The position numbers and the translations under genes were made by a program. A DNA stretch of 64,000 nucleotides from Adenophora triphylla var. japonica (Eukaryota > Streptophyta > Magnoliopsida > Asterales > Campanulaceae): assembly GCA_022495995.1 (NCBI GenBank), contig JAFEMH010000161.1, forward strand, positions 124,001-188,000. The letters run 5' to 3'. The notes below the pieces were generated by a model. It did not search any database. It had not been told where the DNA came from and saw only the letters and a list, made by a program, of their open reading frames with translations. Each line of letters opens with the position of its first letter. Within the stretch, counting starts at the first letter, position 1. Below are positions 1 through 12,245 of this stretch, piece after piece.

Positions 1-1787
1 AACTAGAGAACCTCCATTGAAGCTCCCTCCATCCAAGCTTGAATCCAAGGCATTTCTTCACCAAAATTCAAGTCCTAGAGCACCATTGAAGTTGGATGAC
101 CTAGAGGAAGCCATCTAGCTAGAAAGATCAACATTTCCTTATAAAATCCAAAGGTGAGTTGTTATGATTCCCTTCTTCTATGTGTTCATGAGTTCTTTGA
201 TTTTTGTTCTTGGCTTGATGATGTTGATTCCTTGCTTGGAAACCCAAATGGGTGTTGATTGATAGAAAATGGACTTGGTTGAAGTTAGGGTTTAAGGAAG
301 AGAATCTAAAGGGTTGAAATGGGTGGGATTTGTAGTGATAATCCTTCTAGGGTTACTTGGGTTTGGGTTTATATGTTTTGAATGGGACTTGGTAAGATGA
401 AGGTGTTCTTGGGTGTTCTTGATCAAGCCATGGTAGAGGGAAAGAAGAACTAGGTTAAAAAGGGTTAAAAATCTGCAAAAGGGGCTGGAGGAGGCTTGGG
501 CGGTCGCCCATGGGGGCTTGGGCGGCCGCCCATCATGGCAGGAGGTCCAAATTGCTTTGAAGTACACTTGGGCGGTCGCCCAAGTAGGTTAGGGCGGTCG
601 CCCAAGATGGCAGAAACCACAAATTCTCTTGAGGTCCACTTGGGCGGTCGCCCAAGTGTAAGGGCGGTCGCCCAAGACCCTGAACCAAAATTTCTTAATT
701 TAAACTAGGATTGTTTAGCAAGTTTGTTGGCCACTTATAAATTAAGACTCCCACTTAGTAATTGAACTTGAACCTTCATTTAGGTCTTGTATTCTTGTAT
801 ATGGAATTTGTAGGGTAGGTTTATGATCCCTCATTTCCTTACTTGATGTTATATATATTGTTGTTGATATTGTTTAGTGTATTCATAAATTGTTACACTT
901 TGATATTGTTGGGCATGAGTATATATTACCATGTGGCTATTGTTTATCCCTTTTGTGGATTTTATTCAAGTATCTATTATGTGCTTGATATGTGTGAGTC
1001 AGCTGACGTTGGGGGTATAACATAATACGGTCAATTATGGAAGTGTGACCTAATGTGATCGGATTATGTTATATTTGTGACCGTCCCCTCCCCGTGGCCA
1101 CAGGTTGGGGTTATAAGCGTCTGTATTGAGCCAAAAGCCTTACGAGTTGCTGCTACTGTCTTATTTGGTTCCCTGAAAAACGGGTCTTATAAGATGTGAG
1201 TATTGCTTAAGCAGCTCACTGTAAGATTGGAGTATTATTATACCCAATGTTGTACGACTACTGTTCAGACGGGAAAAGGTAAACCAAGGTAATGGAATGT
1301 GTTTATAGCTTTCCCAATGTGTTATGTGCGACTTGTTATATGTTGCATTTATTTGGCATATTGTTGCATCCATAATAGCTTGCTGAGATTTATTCTCACC
1401 CCTCTCCCTTTACTGTTTTAGATCCCGAGACAGGCGGACCGGCCAAGTAAGGACGGAGAGGAGTTTGGAGTAATCTTTTGGGTATTGTCGGGGTATGTAG
1501 GGTGACGTATAAAATTGTATTTTGGTAATTCCTTTCTTAGAGTTTGTAATTATAAACTTTAAACTCTACGTCATAACCTTAATCTTTTGTAACTAAACAG
1601 TTAACCGTTTTCAAAGTTTGTTATCTCCTCCTCCGATGTGGAGTAGAGTGGAGTTATTTCGAAATGTTATGTTATTAATGTTTATGTTTGAAAGTTAAAG
1701 CAAAGTTTTAAAAGTTTAGTGTTTTTGGGTTAGTTTGAGGACGCTCCAACTCGGGACACGTGTAGGTTCCGGGTCGGGGTCCTCACA
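1..1787 (+). mobile_element. Gypsy-type LTR fragment (window starts inside it)
   Basis: No open coding frame of substance. The right edge reads GGTCGGGGTCCTCACA and abuts copia reverse-transcriptase codons, so this sequence interrupts the copia element. A segment around 1400-1500 resembles the region near the 3' end of many plant Ty3/gypsy LTRs. The left end lies outside the window, so solo LTR and full element cannot be told apart. The family assignment is by general resemblance only. Confidence 0.45.
495..676. repeat. Cluster of six GC-rich near-palindromes
   Basis: Six copies of a word of the form TTGGGCGGTCGCCCAAG lie within about 180 bp, separated by unlike spacers. Each has 7-8 bp arms around a 2-bp centre; one copy contains the perfect palindrome GGGCGGCCGCCC. 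The surrounding DNA is AT-rich. The open frame across it (Gly-Arg-Pro-Ser repeats) is a by-product of the repeats, not a gene. Confidence 0.8.
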
Positions 1788-1788
1788 C

Positions 1789-2624
1789 TCTTCCTCATCT
1801 TTAGACTTGGGACAATCTAAAGAAGACAACCGAAAGTGAGAAGCTAGAGGTGTACTCACAGATTTGGCATCCTTCATGTTGAACCGCTCCAAGACCCTTT
1901 GTACATACTTTCCTTGCGACAAGTAAAGTAGTCCCTTTTTCCGATCTCGTTCAATTTCCATGCCAAGAATCTTCCTCGCAGCGCCTAGATCTTTCATCTC
2001 AAACTCCCCTTTCAACATCAATTTCACCTGGTTGACATCATTAATATCTTTTGCAGCTACAAGCATATCATCGACATATAACACAAGATAGATTAATGAC
2101 CCATCACTACAGCCCTTCAAGTATACACAACTATCAAAATCACTCCTAGCAAAACCATGGGTTACCATAAAAGTGTCAAACCTTTTATACCATTGTCGAG
2201 GTGACTGTTTCAAACCATATAAGGATCTTTTCAACAAACAAACATGATCCTCCTTCCCCTCGACCACAAACCCTTCAGGTTGGCGCATGTAGATCTCCTC
2301 CTCAAGTTCCCCATGTAAAAACGCTGTTTTCACATCTATTTGCTCAAGCTCAAGATCCTTCATTGCCACAATGCTCAACAAGGTACGAATAGATGTGTGT
2401 CTAACAACCGGTGAAAATATCTCATTGTAGTCTATCCCTTCGACTTGAGTGAAGCCCCGAGCAACTAACCTTGCTTTATACCTTGCTTCCTCAATCCCCG
2501 AAGCTTCCTTGAACTTGTAGACCCACTTGCAGCTGACTAACTTCTTCTTCGGTGGAGGCCTCACAAGTTCCCATGTCTGATTCTTCGCAAGAGATACCAT
2601 CTCTTCTTCCATAGCAATGACCAC
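1789..2624 (-). pseudogene. Copia reverse transcriptase fragment
   Basis: The frame holds classic copia RT landmarks: CKWVYKFKEASG near the start, KTAFLHGELEEEIYMRQPEGF in the fingers/palm region, and the catalytic YVDDM box (aspartate pair) around residues 185-190. It runs to CPKSKDEEE, after which the reading frame passes into the adjacent LTR and encodes unrelated residues. RNase H is therefore absent. The upstream join to integrase is out of frame. Confidence 0.9.
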
Positions 2625-2984
2625 TTTGCGTAATCTTCACAAGACATAGCTTCCTTGTAGGAGATTGGTTCATGCACATCAACAGCTTTCAAAGATGGAC
2701 GGTGCATAAGCCACCATCTCCTCAAACCCATATCTAATAGGAGGTCTTTTATCCCTCTTACCCCTACCACGATCACCGGTAGTCTCCACCTGCACCGTAG
2801 TCTCTTCCTCCCGAACCGAAGCATCGGCAGGAGGTGCTTCATCGACAAGTTATCCGCATCTAAGTCAAGTTCCACCCTATCATCTCCATCTAGCTCCACC
2901 TGTTTCTGTGTCTGTTCTGCAGAACCACCTTTCTAATGGAGAAGGAGAGACTCATTAAATGTGACATCTCTACTCGTCAGGAAC

Positions 2985-4280
2985 TTATATGCAACCGGGT
3001 CCCATAACCGAAATCCCTTCACTCCAAAGAGTATAGCCAACAAAGACACACTTTTTGGCTCTTGGCTCCAATTTGTTTCCTTTGTTGACATAAGCATATG
3101 CGGGACACCCAAAGATACGCAATCTTGAGTAATCTCCTGGAGAGCCGTACCACATCTCCACCGGAGTCTTCATCCCAATACTAGAATTTGGAGAACGATT
3201 AGCCAAGTAAGCCATACTAATCGCCTCTGCCCAAAATTCTTTACCCAAACCTCGCTTGTGACAACAAACACCGAGCCCTTTCTAACAAAGTGCGGTTCAT
3301 TCTTTCAAAGAACACCGTTCTGTTGTGGTTTCCCAACACAAGTTCTATGTCGACCAATACCTTCATTTTTGCAAAATTCGGCAATCTCCTTTTCGACAAA
3401 CTCAAGGCCATTATCTGTTCTCGGTTTCTTTATAGGTCTACTTGTCTGTTTCTCAACTAAGGTTTTCCACTGCTTAAGATTCAAAAGCACATCATTCTTA
3501 TGTTTTAAGAAATAGACAACCACCTTTCGTGAATAATCATCAACAAAAGTCAACAAGTAACGAGAACCACCCTTAGATAATTTCCTAGCAGACCCCACAA
3601 ATCGAATGAATATAGTCAAGAATACCTTTAGACGTGTGTACTCCCCGTCCGAAGCTTGCCTTTGTTTGTTTTCCAAGCACGCAAAGGCTCACGTAAATCC
3701 ATAGGCCCTGTCTTCGTCCATCCAATAAGCCGCGCTTCGAAAGTTCGGGCCATTCCCTTCAAGCCGATGTGACCCAATCTCATGTGCCACCGAGTAGTCT
3801 CCGCCTCGGTCATAGATCCCTTTGCAAATGCACATCCCCAAAGAACCGTAGACCCAAGCGCCATACAATGTTCCCACCTTCTTTCCCTTCAATGCAACCA
3901 ATTCATCTTTAGTAGCCAATAGTTCACCATTAGCAATGGTGCACCTATATCCAAGGCTATCCAAGGTACCTAAAGAAATCAGGTTTTTCTTCAAATCAGG
4001 AACGTGCCGGACATTGTGCAACTTCCTGACTACCCCATCAAACATCTTAACCATAATAGTCCCAATTCCGACAACCTTGCAAGCGTATTGTTCCCCATCA
4101 AAACTGTTCCACCAGCAATAGTTTTATAGGAATGTAACCATGTCCTGTTAGGACTAATATGATAAGAGCACCCGAGTCCAAAATCCAACTGTCACGGATT
4201 TTGGAGCCCGAATCACAAACAAGCAAGAGCATCACAGTCACTGTCATCACTAGTGTCTTCATGCACCACTCCAGCTTCAC
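2985..4280 (-). pseudogene. Copia protease, GAG-pre-integrase and integrase pieces
   Basis: Overlapping broken frames carry, in order on the minus strand, the aspartic protease motif WILDSGA (4098-4280), the GAG-pre-integrase motif HMRLGHIGLKGM (around 3780), then integrase core pieces with FVDDYSRK, TDNGLEFV and KPQQNGV (3305-3676) and a downstream piece with NRSPNSSIGMKTPVEMW (2985-3248). At least two frameshifts separate them. The function was polyprotein cleavage and cDNA integration. Confidence 0.85.
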
Positions 4281-5061
4281 CCTTGCCCTTAGCGGTTGTA
4301 TCCTCTTCCCTTTTACCTCTCCAATTAGGGCAATACTTTCGAATGTGTCCCTTCTCCTTGCAACTATGACATATCACATTCTTTAGCCATTCACTTGAAT
4401 TTGACTCGACCGAACTTCTTGAACTCGATCCTTTCCCTGACTTCTTACCGCCTTTAGCAATTAAGCCTTCACCTTGAGATTCAGCACTTTGGGAAGTCAA
4501 GTGCGTTTCGATAACCTCACGACTTAATAAAGCAGACTTGATCTCTTCAAAATCAATCTCTTCCTTTCCATACAAAACAGTCTCGCGAAAGTGCATGTAT
4601 TCCGACGGTAGAGAACAAAGCAATTTTACCGCCAATTGTTCTTCATCAATTTTGACATCGACATTCTTCAAGTCCATGACCAAGCCATCAAACTCATCAA
4701 GATGTTCCTCCAAGGACCCACCAGTTTTGAGTTTACACTCTTCAAGTTTCTTCAATAGTAGCAACCTGTTACTAACGCTCTTAGTCATGTACAATTGCTC
4801 AAGCTTAAGCCAAAGCCCTGCCGCAGTCTTTTCTTCTACAACCTCTCTCAATACCTCATATTTGAGACTCAATTGTAAGAGAGATAAAGCCTTTTCATCC
4901 ATATCATCAAATTGTTCATCCGTCAGACTTGCCGGTTTCTTCGCCTTCCCAAGCAAAGCCTTGACGCAATTTTTACCCACCAAAATTGCTCGCATCTTTA
5001 CTTTCCATAGCCCAAAGTTAATCTTGCGATTAAACTTCTCAATCTCATACTTCCCTGACAT
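4213..5061 (-). CDS. Copia gag nucleocapsid protein (282 aa frame)
   Basis: Begins MSGKYEIEKFNRKINFGLW about 40 bp downstream of the primer-binding site, the usual copia gag start. The middle matches the UBN2-type gag region (LEEHLDEFDGLVMDLKN). A CCHC zinc knuckle, CHSCKEKGHIRKYC, lies near residue 230. Gag packages element RNA into virus-like particles. The frame is open throughout but the rest of the element is defective. Confidence 0.85.
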   Translation of the reverse strand: MSGKYEIEKFNRKINFGLWKVKMRAILVGKNCVKALLGKAKKPASLTDEQFDDMDEKALSLLQLSLKYEVLREVVEEKTAAGLWLKLEQLYMTKSVSNRLLLLKKLEECKLKTGGSLEEHLDEFDGLVMDLKNVDVKIDEEQLAVKLLCSLPSEYMHFRETVLYGKEEIDFEEIKSALLSREVIETHLTSQSAESQGEGLIAKGGKKSGKGSSSRSSVESNSSEWLKNVICHSCKEKGHIRKYCPNWRGKREEDTTAKGKGEAGVVHEDTSDDSDCDALACL

Positions 5062-5100
5062 CTTTAATCAATCAAGCAATATATGACCCTTCTGAACCAG

Positions 5101-5112
5101 GCTCTGATACCA
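5101..5112 (-). other. Primer-binding site for initiator Met tRNA
   Basis: On the minus strand TGGTATCAGAGC lies two bases after the LTR end and about 40 bases before gag. This 12-mer complements the 3' end of plant initiator methionine tRNA and is the standard copia priming site. Confidence 0.9.
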
Positions 5113-5114
5113 AT

Positions 5115-5762
5115 TGTTAGGAAACAATGGCCTATAATTGCTATGCAAAGATGAACACAAATATGAAATAGAAAAACGAAAATAATAACAAGCAATGAAC
5201 ACAAAGATTTACGTGGAAAACCCCTCAAAACAAGAGGAGTAAAAAATCACGGGCGACGGAGAACAATCCACTATATCAATCAAGAGTACAAGGAGATGAT
5301 CAAGGTGAAAAACAATCACACAATCTCACAATCTCTCAATGGTGAATACCTAGCTTGTTTCTATCTCTCTCTATCCAAGGCATGAGAGCGGAACAATGAC
5401 AAAAGGATCTATTTATATGTCTAGGGCAAAAATACAAACTGCAGCCAAAAACCAAGCCCAGCCCGTCACCTGGAACGAAGCGAGGTGCCTGCCTCAAGAA
5501 GCCTGTGCGCCCGCCCGGGATTCGCCAACACCATAGAGAAGCCCGTAATCCAACCAGGCCCGGCCCATCCACCATGCGGTCGACCGCACCATGCGGCTGA
5601 CCGCAAAACACAGGCCTCCCACCATGCGATCGACCGCCCGCCTCAGACCAAGAACAGCCATCCGCCATCCTCCCTTTTGTCAACGAATATTGAGAGTCAC
5701 CCAACAGATACCTATACATATGTGTTACAATTATGTACAAATACTATTATATGTAAATAACA
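5115..5762 (-). repeat. 5' LTR of the copia element
   Basis: On the minus strand it starts TGTTATTTAC and ends CCTAACA just before the primer-binding site, giving the TG...CA ends with a short TGTTA/TAACA inverted pair. Length is about 648 bp. Within it, 5570-5640 holds a cluster of GC-rich near-palindromes (TGCGGTCGACCGCA type). The outer boundary is inferred from the TG end; the partner LTR is not in the window. Confidence 0.7.
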
Positions 5763-5791
5763 CGTTTGTTACATTTTAGTTATAATAAGTA

Positions 5792-6075
5792 CTCCCTCCG
5801 TCCCGCTAATATTAGCACAAACACTGTTTGCGCGGGAATTAAGAAATATGATATTTTAATAAAATGTTGTGAGTGTAAAAGAATGAGTGGAGAGAGAATG
5901 AGTGGAGGGTGTAATAAATTATAATGGTGTTGTGAGTATTAAAATAATGTAGGAGAGAGAATGAGTGGGGTTGGGTGAATATTTTATTAATATAAAGTTT
6001 CCTTTTTGGGAGTGTGCGGATATTAGCGGGACGCCCAAAAAGGAAAGTGTGCTAATATTAGCGGGACGGAGGGAG
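5792..6075. mobile_element. Stowaway MITE
   Basis: Terminal inverted repeats CTCCCTCCGTCCCGC and its complement, flanked by TA on both sides. Internal sequence is non-coding and subterminally palindromic. About 284 bp. Stowaways are moved by Tc1/mariner transposases. Confidence 0.9.
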
Positions 6076-6582
6076 TATTACTTTTGCCAAACGAAGAAAA
6101 CATAGGAAAAAACATTATTACTTTTCTGTATATATGTATTACTTTAATGTATACAAACTATTACTTTAATGTATACAAACTATTACTTTATGTTGGCTGA
6201 AGGATTGGGCCAAGGCAAATGTGGGCTGATTCCACTGGGCGGCCGATTTCGGCAGGCGACCGCCCATATGCAAACAGCTTGGGCGGAGGCGTGGGTTGGC
6301 TTTGTTGGGCGGGTAATGGGTATGGAACCGATCCGTCTCATAAATGAGACGGGTCATGCTTGAGTTGTTACGGAACGCTTGCCTCCCAGGATGAAACGGA
6401 TATACCGGACGGTGGTTGCACAAGAATACCTCCGGCGAACTGAAGTCGATGCTTGAACTTTATCACCACGAATGCAATGCAAGGAGGCCAAAGAGAAGAT
6501 GAACAATATGCTGCGAAAATGATGGTGGAGTTTGTGAAAAACTGTATTTTTTCCCTTGTTGTTGTGTTCTATTTATATATTT

Positions 6583-6724
6583 CTCCATAGGAAAACTGCC
6601 CAACAAATTAAAACCACATTTTTAATTTGCTCAATCAATATTGCAATGATAAACTCCATAGGAAAACTGCCCAACAAATTAAAATCACGTTTTTAATTTG
6701 CTCAATCAATATTGCAGTTATAAA
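6583..6724. repeat. 71-bp tandem duplication
   Basis: Two near-identical copies beginning CTCCATAGGAAAACTGCCCA at 6583 and 6654, differing at a few positions. Confidence 0.9.
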
Positions 6725-6792
6725 CAATGAATTTGCAATTTATTTCGGCAGTTACATGAGCAGAACAGTTTTTGGGAACCAGCTGCTGCCGC

Positions 6793-6972
6793 TGAGGCGC
6801 CCGCCTCGTGCTAGGCCAGGCGCCCGCATCACAAAGGCTCGATGGGCAGCTCCTCTGACCTCCAGGCGTCCGCCTCGGCCTGGTTCAGGCGCCCGCCTCG
6901 GTGGTGCTCAGCTGGGCTGCACATACTGGACTCCAGGCGCCCGCATGGGTCAAGCCCATGCGCCCGCCTCAT
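6793..6972. repeat. GC-rich word cluster (GAGGCGCCCGCCTC type)
   Basis: Six variants of an AGGCGCCCGCCTC-like near-palindrome in 180 bp. The design is the same as the clusters at 495-676 and 5570-5640, but the core word differs. Confidence 0.8.
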
Positions 6973-7330
6973 TTGCAGCCTGTGGGTTTGAAAAAAAAAA
7001 TTTCAAAAAGTGGGCTCGAGCGGACAGGCTACAGGACGCGCATGCACATGAGTTCAGTAGATTGAAGCCTATTTCGGTCCATGATTTGCACCCCCCTGCG
7101 CACCTGTGCACGAGAGAGAGTCTCTATGTACCACAATCTTACTCCCTACCAAAGTGTAGTAGTATATAAACTTAGCCACTTTTACATCTTTTTCCAATGT
7201 GGGATAACCACATTTTACCCTTTCCAACCCATTAACTTTGAGCCTTCATGTCTCATTCATTTCTCAACCATTTTGAACAAATGAATATATGATTTCAATG
7301 TACTCATGGAGTAGAACACAATCCAACAAT

Positions 7331-9225
7331 CAATTTGTCATTTTAACAAATAACAAATTAAGAAAATAATTCATTATTTTTTTCAAAACACAATTTTTTC
7401 CAACAATTAATTCATTGGTCTAAATTATCTAAAAACTCTCAATGACATGAGTCTCATAGATAGACTGATTTATCATTAGAGTGGGAAATTCATCTATTTG
7501 TAAAAAAATAAAGAGAAATCACATACTGTATATAATGTTTAATAAGTTTATACACATATAATATTTCTATAAATTACTGTATCATATATTAGTATATAAT
7601 ACTACATAATTGAATAATACTGCATGCATGCATGGTGACGATGGGTGGCAGGACCGGCGGTCGGCGGCGGTGGGACAGTTTTAATGATGTTGTATCATCA
7701 TAATTTTAAATTACTGTATAATTACATGCAATATTATATATTAATGCATATGAACACCCATATTATTTTGATTTAATTAGAAACTTGAGAAAATGATTTG
7801 TCTCAAAAGAAACTGTCAAGGTCAAACTCCCTATTAACTGCGTTCCGTGAAATAAGACTATTTATTTACGTCCCTTGAATGAAAGTACAAATAAGATGGG
7901 TTCTACTCATATTATGTTGTTTCCCTTTCACCACCGATATGTGAAAGGCATACGCACAACTGATTCAACAAAAATTTGTTTATGTCATAATTCCTAACAA
8001 ATAGTACAAATTTAGATCCGTGCCCACACTATTGAGAGTAAGATGAGTTGTGGTCCTAACGAGATTTGAAAATATGTCATTCCTCACATGGAATTGCAAT
8101 TAAATCTTTGAAAAATTGTATGATTCATTTATAAGTTGTAGGATATGGAAGGAGTGGTTTCATGTGGTTTTGGATTTTTATCATGTCCCTTGCCATTTTC
8201 TTCAACATACATTCAAAAAGGGAAGTGGGGTTGTTAACTATAGCCTACCATATGGGTTGCCTTGCTTTCTCTTTTCAATTATGGACTATATGGCCCCCTC
8301 TAATCTCCCGTACATGGTCCATTCCTCTCACGTTTGGTCCTCTTCTCATCCCCCGACTTAGAGCTATCGAAATCCATTTACGTATTAATAGAATATCTTA
8401 AGCGTTTATTTCAATATTGACGGCTATGTTTCCTTTAAAGGCATTTGGGTATTTCACTCCTATCAACTAGTAGCGGATAGGTGGTGCCCATTTCTCCCCG
8501 ACGATCGCTCACTCGTACAACAACGCTGCTGGTGAGATTCCTTTACGCTGCCTCCCACCGCCACCTACGGCCGCCGCTTCTTCGCCGTTTCAAATTATCT
8601 ATTAATCATTTTTTTCTAAGCAAAAACGACGTCGATTTGTAAAAAAATAAAATAACAAAAAAATACTGGTCTACCTGCACACAGCCGCCCCTGCTATCAA
8701 CATGGACCATCATGATCAACGACCTTGTTGCTCGACTATCAAGCAATTCGACAACTGAAAATCCATATCCTCTTCTATCTGCCTATTAAATTTATTGAAA
8801 TAATTTGTTCGTATAAGTTTGGGTACAATATGTTTAAGCTTGGCTAATTCACATCCCTGTACACTTTTCACATTCTTTTGCAATGGTTGATCAACTATGG
8901 GTCCTTCTTGTCATCTCTAAAGGGCACAATCACATATAATGTTACTATGCTTAATTACTCTTGAGATGTAGATGGTACTATGTCTACTCAATGTTGTACC
9001 ATTCTTTAAATGAGTTGTACAATTTTCATGAGAGTTGTTTGTTTGGAGACTTGCTACTACTAAAACTGACTTCAATTGCTATTGTAATTGCAGGAAACAT
9101 ATTTTCCCTTTAATTTGCTGTCCAATCATTGTCGCGCGTGATTGGTTGTCTAGTTGTGTTCTCATGGTTTGGGCCCTTGCCAGATTGTAAGACTTTGACT
9201 AGCTGAAGTCCTTTTTTAAGATCAT
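7331..9225. other. AT-rich intergenic sequence, nothing recognised
   Basis: No conserved protein motif on either strand. An 80-codon open frame at 8116-8361 and an overlapping 79-codon frame at 8162-8401 are not recognisable. A GC-rich patch occurs near 8490-8590. Confidence 0.5.
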
Positions 9226-10246
9226 TATTGGAGATGGCTATTTTGGGCCGTGGCCCGTGGGCGATCCATCCAGTTGGCACTTGCCCGTTCAGTCCTTTGT
9301 CCGTTATGCGCTTGGTCCGCTTCGTATATGAGACAGACCTGGATCAAAGATATCCTCATGGACGGATCTTTGGCCTGCGGATTAGAAGATCCGTTTGATC
9401 CGTGGCCCGTTTGACCCGTGGATCAATGAGGTCCGTACGTACCTGTCTGTGTAAATATCTAAAATATCCTCAAATATATCCGTTAATAAATTTGTTTGAG
9501 GGGTATTTTCGTTCAATTTACACATAACGGCTCATTTATCAGATTTTAATTTTTTGGGACATAATTACCCCTCCTAACAGCCATTAGGGGTAAATTTGGT
9601 CCAAAAAAATATTTATAATTAGTATAAATAGAATAGAAAGTCTTACCATTTTTCTCACAAAAAAATTTCAATTCATCATAGAATTCTCTCAAACCCAAAT
9701 CATCAAATTATTTTCAAGTCGAATATTTGTGATTACATCGTAAGAGTTGAATCCTTTAAGGTAATTTTATTGTTTTAATTATTTAATTGTTTACTCGCTA
9801 GTTAAATATTGTGTTTAGTCGTTAATTTTTTTAATCTTCATAAATTTCAAAAATTTCAAAAAAAATTACTTTTATTTCGAAAATTACAAAAAAATTATAA
9901 TTGTTTACTTTTATTGTTAGTAAATTATTGTCAAAAATTATTTAATCCTTATAAATTTTTGAAAATTCAAAAAATATTTTTTTTAAGTGCTGCATTTTTA
10001 ATTTTAATTGCTAGATAATTTATATTGCTAATTATCATGGAAGATCTAGTTAATGATATATTTGTATATTCCCCCATCACAAAATCAAACTCAAAATCAA
10101 ATTGTACCAATTCCAAACCGCCACTCAATAGATAATTCTCTTTTGCACCGTAATGATCGATTATGTTTGATCTAATTAATCATTCCTCGAACTCAATCAA
10201 CACCCTTCCATTTCGCGGCTATACTCCGGATTCGACCCCGAATTGA

Positions 10247-11409
10247 ATGAATGAGCACAACACAAACTATACATCTAGAACCCATCACATAGAAGACATA
10301 CATGAGGGTGAGGAGGGGGATGGGAATGACGATGACGATGTACAAGTCACCCATGAAACCTGCACAATTTCAAATACACCTACTACCGATGTTGCCTCGG
10401 GTAGTGCACCTAGTGGGGGAAGGGGTAAGGATAAGGGTAAGGCAAAGGCATAACCTAGAGTGTCCAAATATGCCAATTTATATAATTTAGTAATTATTGA
10501 CGGTGAAACAAACGTCAAATGCAAGAGGTGCTCAAAATTTTTAAATCTGGCGGGTGTACATGGTACCGTGCAAACGCAACTAAATATACCATGTGTCACT
10601 TACCCAAAAGTGAACTTCGATTTGATAGCGATGTTGCTAGTGAGTTGTCGATTGCCTCTTTCACTTTCGGATGATGATAGACTCACCCGCTATTCTAGAG
10701 GCCTCAAACCGTCATACCAACCAATGAGCCACCAAACTATTACTAGTCATATAAAGAAGCTCTTCCAAACTTGTCAACTTCAGCTAGCGAGCGACCTCCA
10801 AAAATTCAAGGATAGTGTTTGCTTGACCACCGATGCTTGGAAGGCCACTCTAAGTTCTAGTTCTGAAACCTTTATTTGTATAACCGCTCATTGAATTGAT
10901 GATGAGTGAATGTTGCAAAAGAGGGTGCTTTCCTTTAGAACAATGCCCTATCCCCACACGGCTTTGCAATGTACAAGTCACATTAAGGATGTATTGAGTG
11001 AGTATGTTATCACCAACAAAATTTTAACAATATCATTTACCTTCACCGCCACAATGTTGATTCAAGCTCTTACCCCTTAGATGATGAAAGTTTTGAAAAC
11101 TTGAATGTCATACAATGGTGGAAATCGCATGCTAATATTTATCCTATTCTTTCGGTGATGGCACGTGATCTACTTACCCCTCTGGTGTCCACGGTAGCAT
11201 CAGAGGCTGCTTTTAGTGCTGCAGGAAGAGTGGTGACGTCAAAACGAAACCAACTCAAACCCGCTCTTATCGAGAGATTGATTTGTCTTGCGAATTATGA
11301 TGATGTGGATTTGAGAAAACAAGACACATTTCGGGATCTTGAAGACGATGATTATGAAAGCCTCGAAGAAAACAATCTCAACGAGAAGTTTTTGCGAGAA
11401 GGATACTAG
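10247..11409 (+). pseudogene. hAT transposase remnant (BED finger + hATC)
   Basis: Broken into pieces. An acidic, low-complexity head (10247-10453) is followed by a stop. A BED-finger-like segment (KCKRC pair, HGTVQTQLNIPC) and the start of the catalytic region with KDSVCLTTDAW at 10460-10894 end at another stop. At 11101-11409 is the C-terminal dimerisation domain (YPILSVMARDLLTPLVSTVA, then ASEAAFSAAGRVV and RNQLKPALIERLICL). Most of the RNase-H-like core between the last two pieces is deleted. Confidence 0.85.
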
Positions 11410-11777
11410 AAAAAGAAGAAAAAGAATTCAACAAATTCAAAGACTTTGAAGCAATAAAAATATTGAAGACCTAAAGCTTTTTGAAGACTTTGAAGATTTG
11501 AATACCATAATTAGTTTGAAGATTTGAATACTCATTAATTTTCAAGACTTTGATAAATTTGAAGACCATAATTACTTTGAATATTTGAAGACTCATTCGA
11601 AGATTCGAAGACTTTTTATTTTAAGACTATGTAATTTTAAATTGTATCATTTGAAGACAATGAAAATTTTTCCCAAAAAATATGAAATAAATATTCATAG
11701 AGTTTCAATTATTAAATTGATTACATTATTACCTCATTTTTTTTATATATATATTTTCATTTGTTTAGTTTTTTTTT

Positions 11778-12245
11778 AATCTTTTTATATACCTATTTGT
11801 AAAAAATATCAGTAATAAAAAAGTCTAAAATATTATTTTCCTAATCAATAAAAAATAAAAATAAATAAAGGATAGTCCGTCTCTCTTTTCTTTTATATAC
11901 TTTAAATTGTTTAATTTTTTCTATCTTTTTTTATATACCTTTTTGTAAAAAATATCAGTAATAAAAAAAGTCTAAAATATTATTTTCTAGCCAATAAAAA
12001 ATAAAAATAAATAAAGGGTGGTACGTCCCCTCTTTTATTTTATATACTTTAATTTGTTTAGTTTTTTTTTTATCTTTTTTTATATAACTATTTGTAAAAA
12101 ATATCAGTAATAAAAAAAGTCTAAAATATTATTTTCTAGTAAATAAAAAATATAAAAATAAAATAAAAATAAAGGGCAGACCGTCCCTCTTTTCTTTTGA
12201 ATATTTTCATTTGTTTAGTTTTTTCTATCTTTTTTTATATATAAA
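11778..12245. repeat. Tandem array, about 145-158 bp period, three and a half units
   Basis: Units start near 11778, 11922, 12070 and 12228, each with ATCTTTTTATATA followed by TTTGTAAAAAATATCAGTA in the full units. Units differ by small indels. The array lies between the hATC remnant and the right end of the hAT. Confidence 0.85.

Larger units (their letters stand above)
1788..5762 (-). mobile_element. Ty1/copia retrotransposon, 5' part, interrupted
   Basis: Read on the minus strand the order is LTR, primer-binding site, gag, protease, integrase, reverse transcriptase, which is the copia order (integrase before RT). The RNase H domain and 3' LTR are missing because another LTR interrupts the element at about 1787; the remainder probably lies beyond the window start. 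The frame is broken several times between protease and RT, so this copy is dead. Copia elements move by reverse transcription primed from a tRNA. Confidence 0.9.
6078..7325. other. LTR-like repetitive stretch, no gene
   Basis: Contains a short GC-rich palindrome patch at 6238-6270, a 71-bp tandem duplication at 6583-6724, and a GC-word cluster at 6793-6972. The promoter-like and polyadenylation-like composition suggests LTR sequence, but I cannot fix TG/CA boundaries. The open frame at 6627-7169 crosses the repeats and is not convincing. Confidence 0.4.

Noticed and set aside
495..676. CRISPR-like array
   Set aside because: Repeats are 15-18 bp with irregular, short spacers in a eukaryotic LTR; no CRISPR architecture.
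496..708. Open frame with Gly-Gly-Arg-Pro-Ser repeats
   Set aside because: It is produced by the GC-rich near-palindromes; no start context, no homology, and the other strand is open too.
6627..7169. 180-codon open frame
   Set aside because: Crosses a tandem duplication and a GC-word cluster; composition follows the repeats and no domain is seen.
8116..8401. Two overlapping 80-codon open frames
   Set aside because: No recognisable motif, overlapping phases equally open, AT-rich setting.
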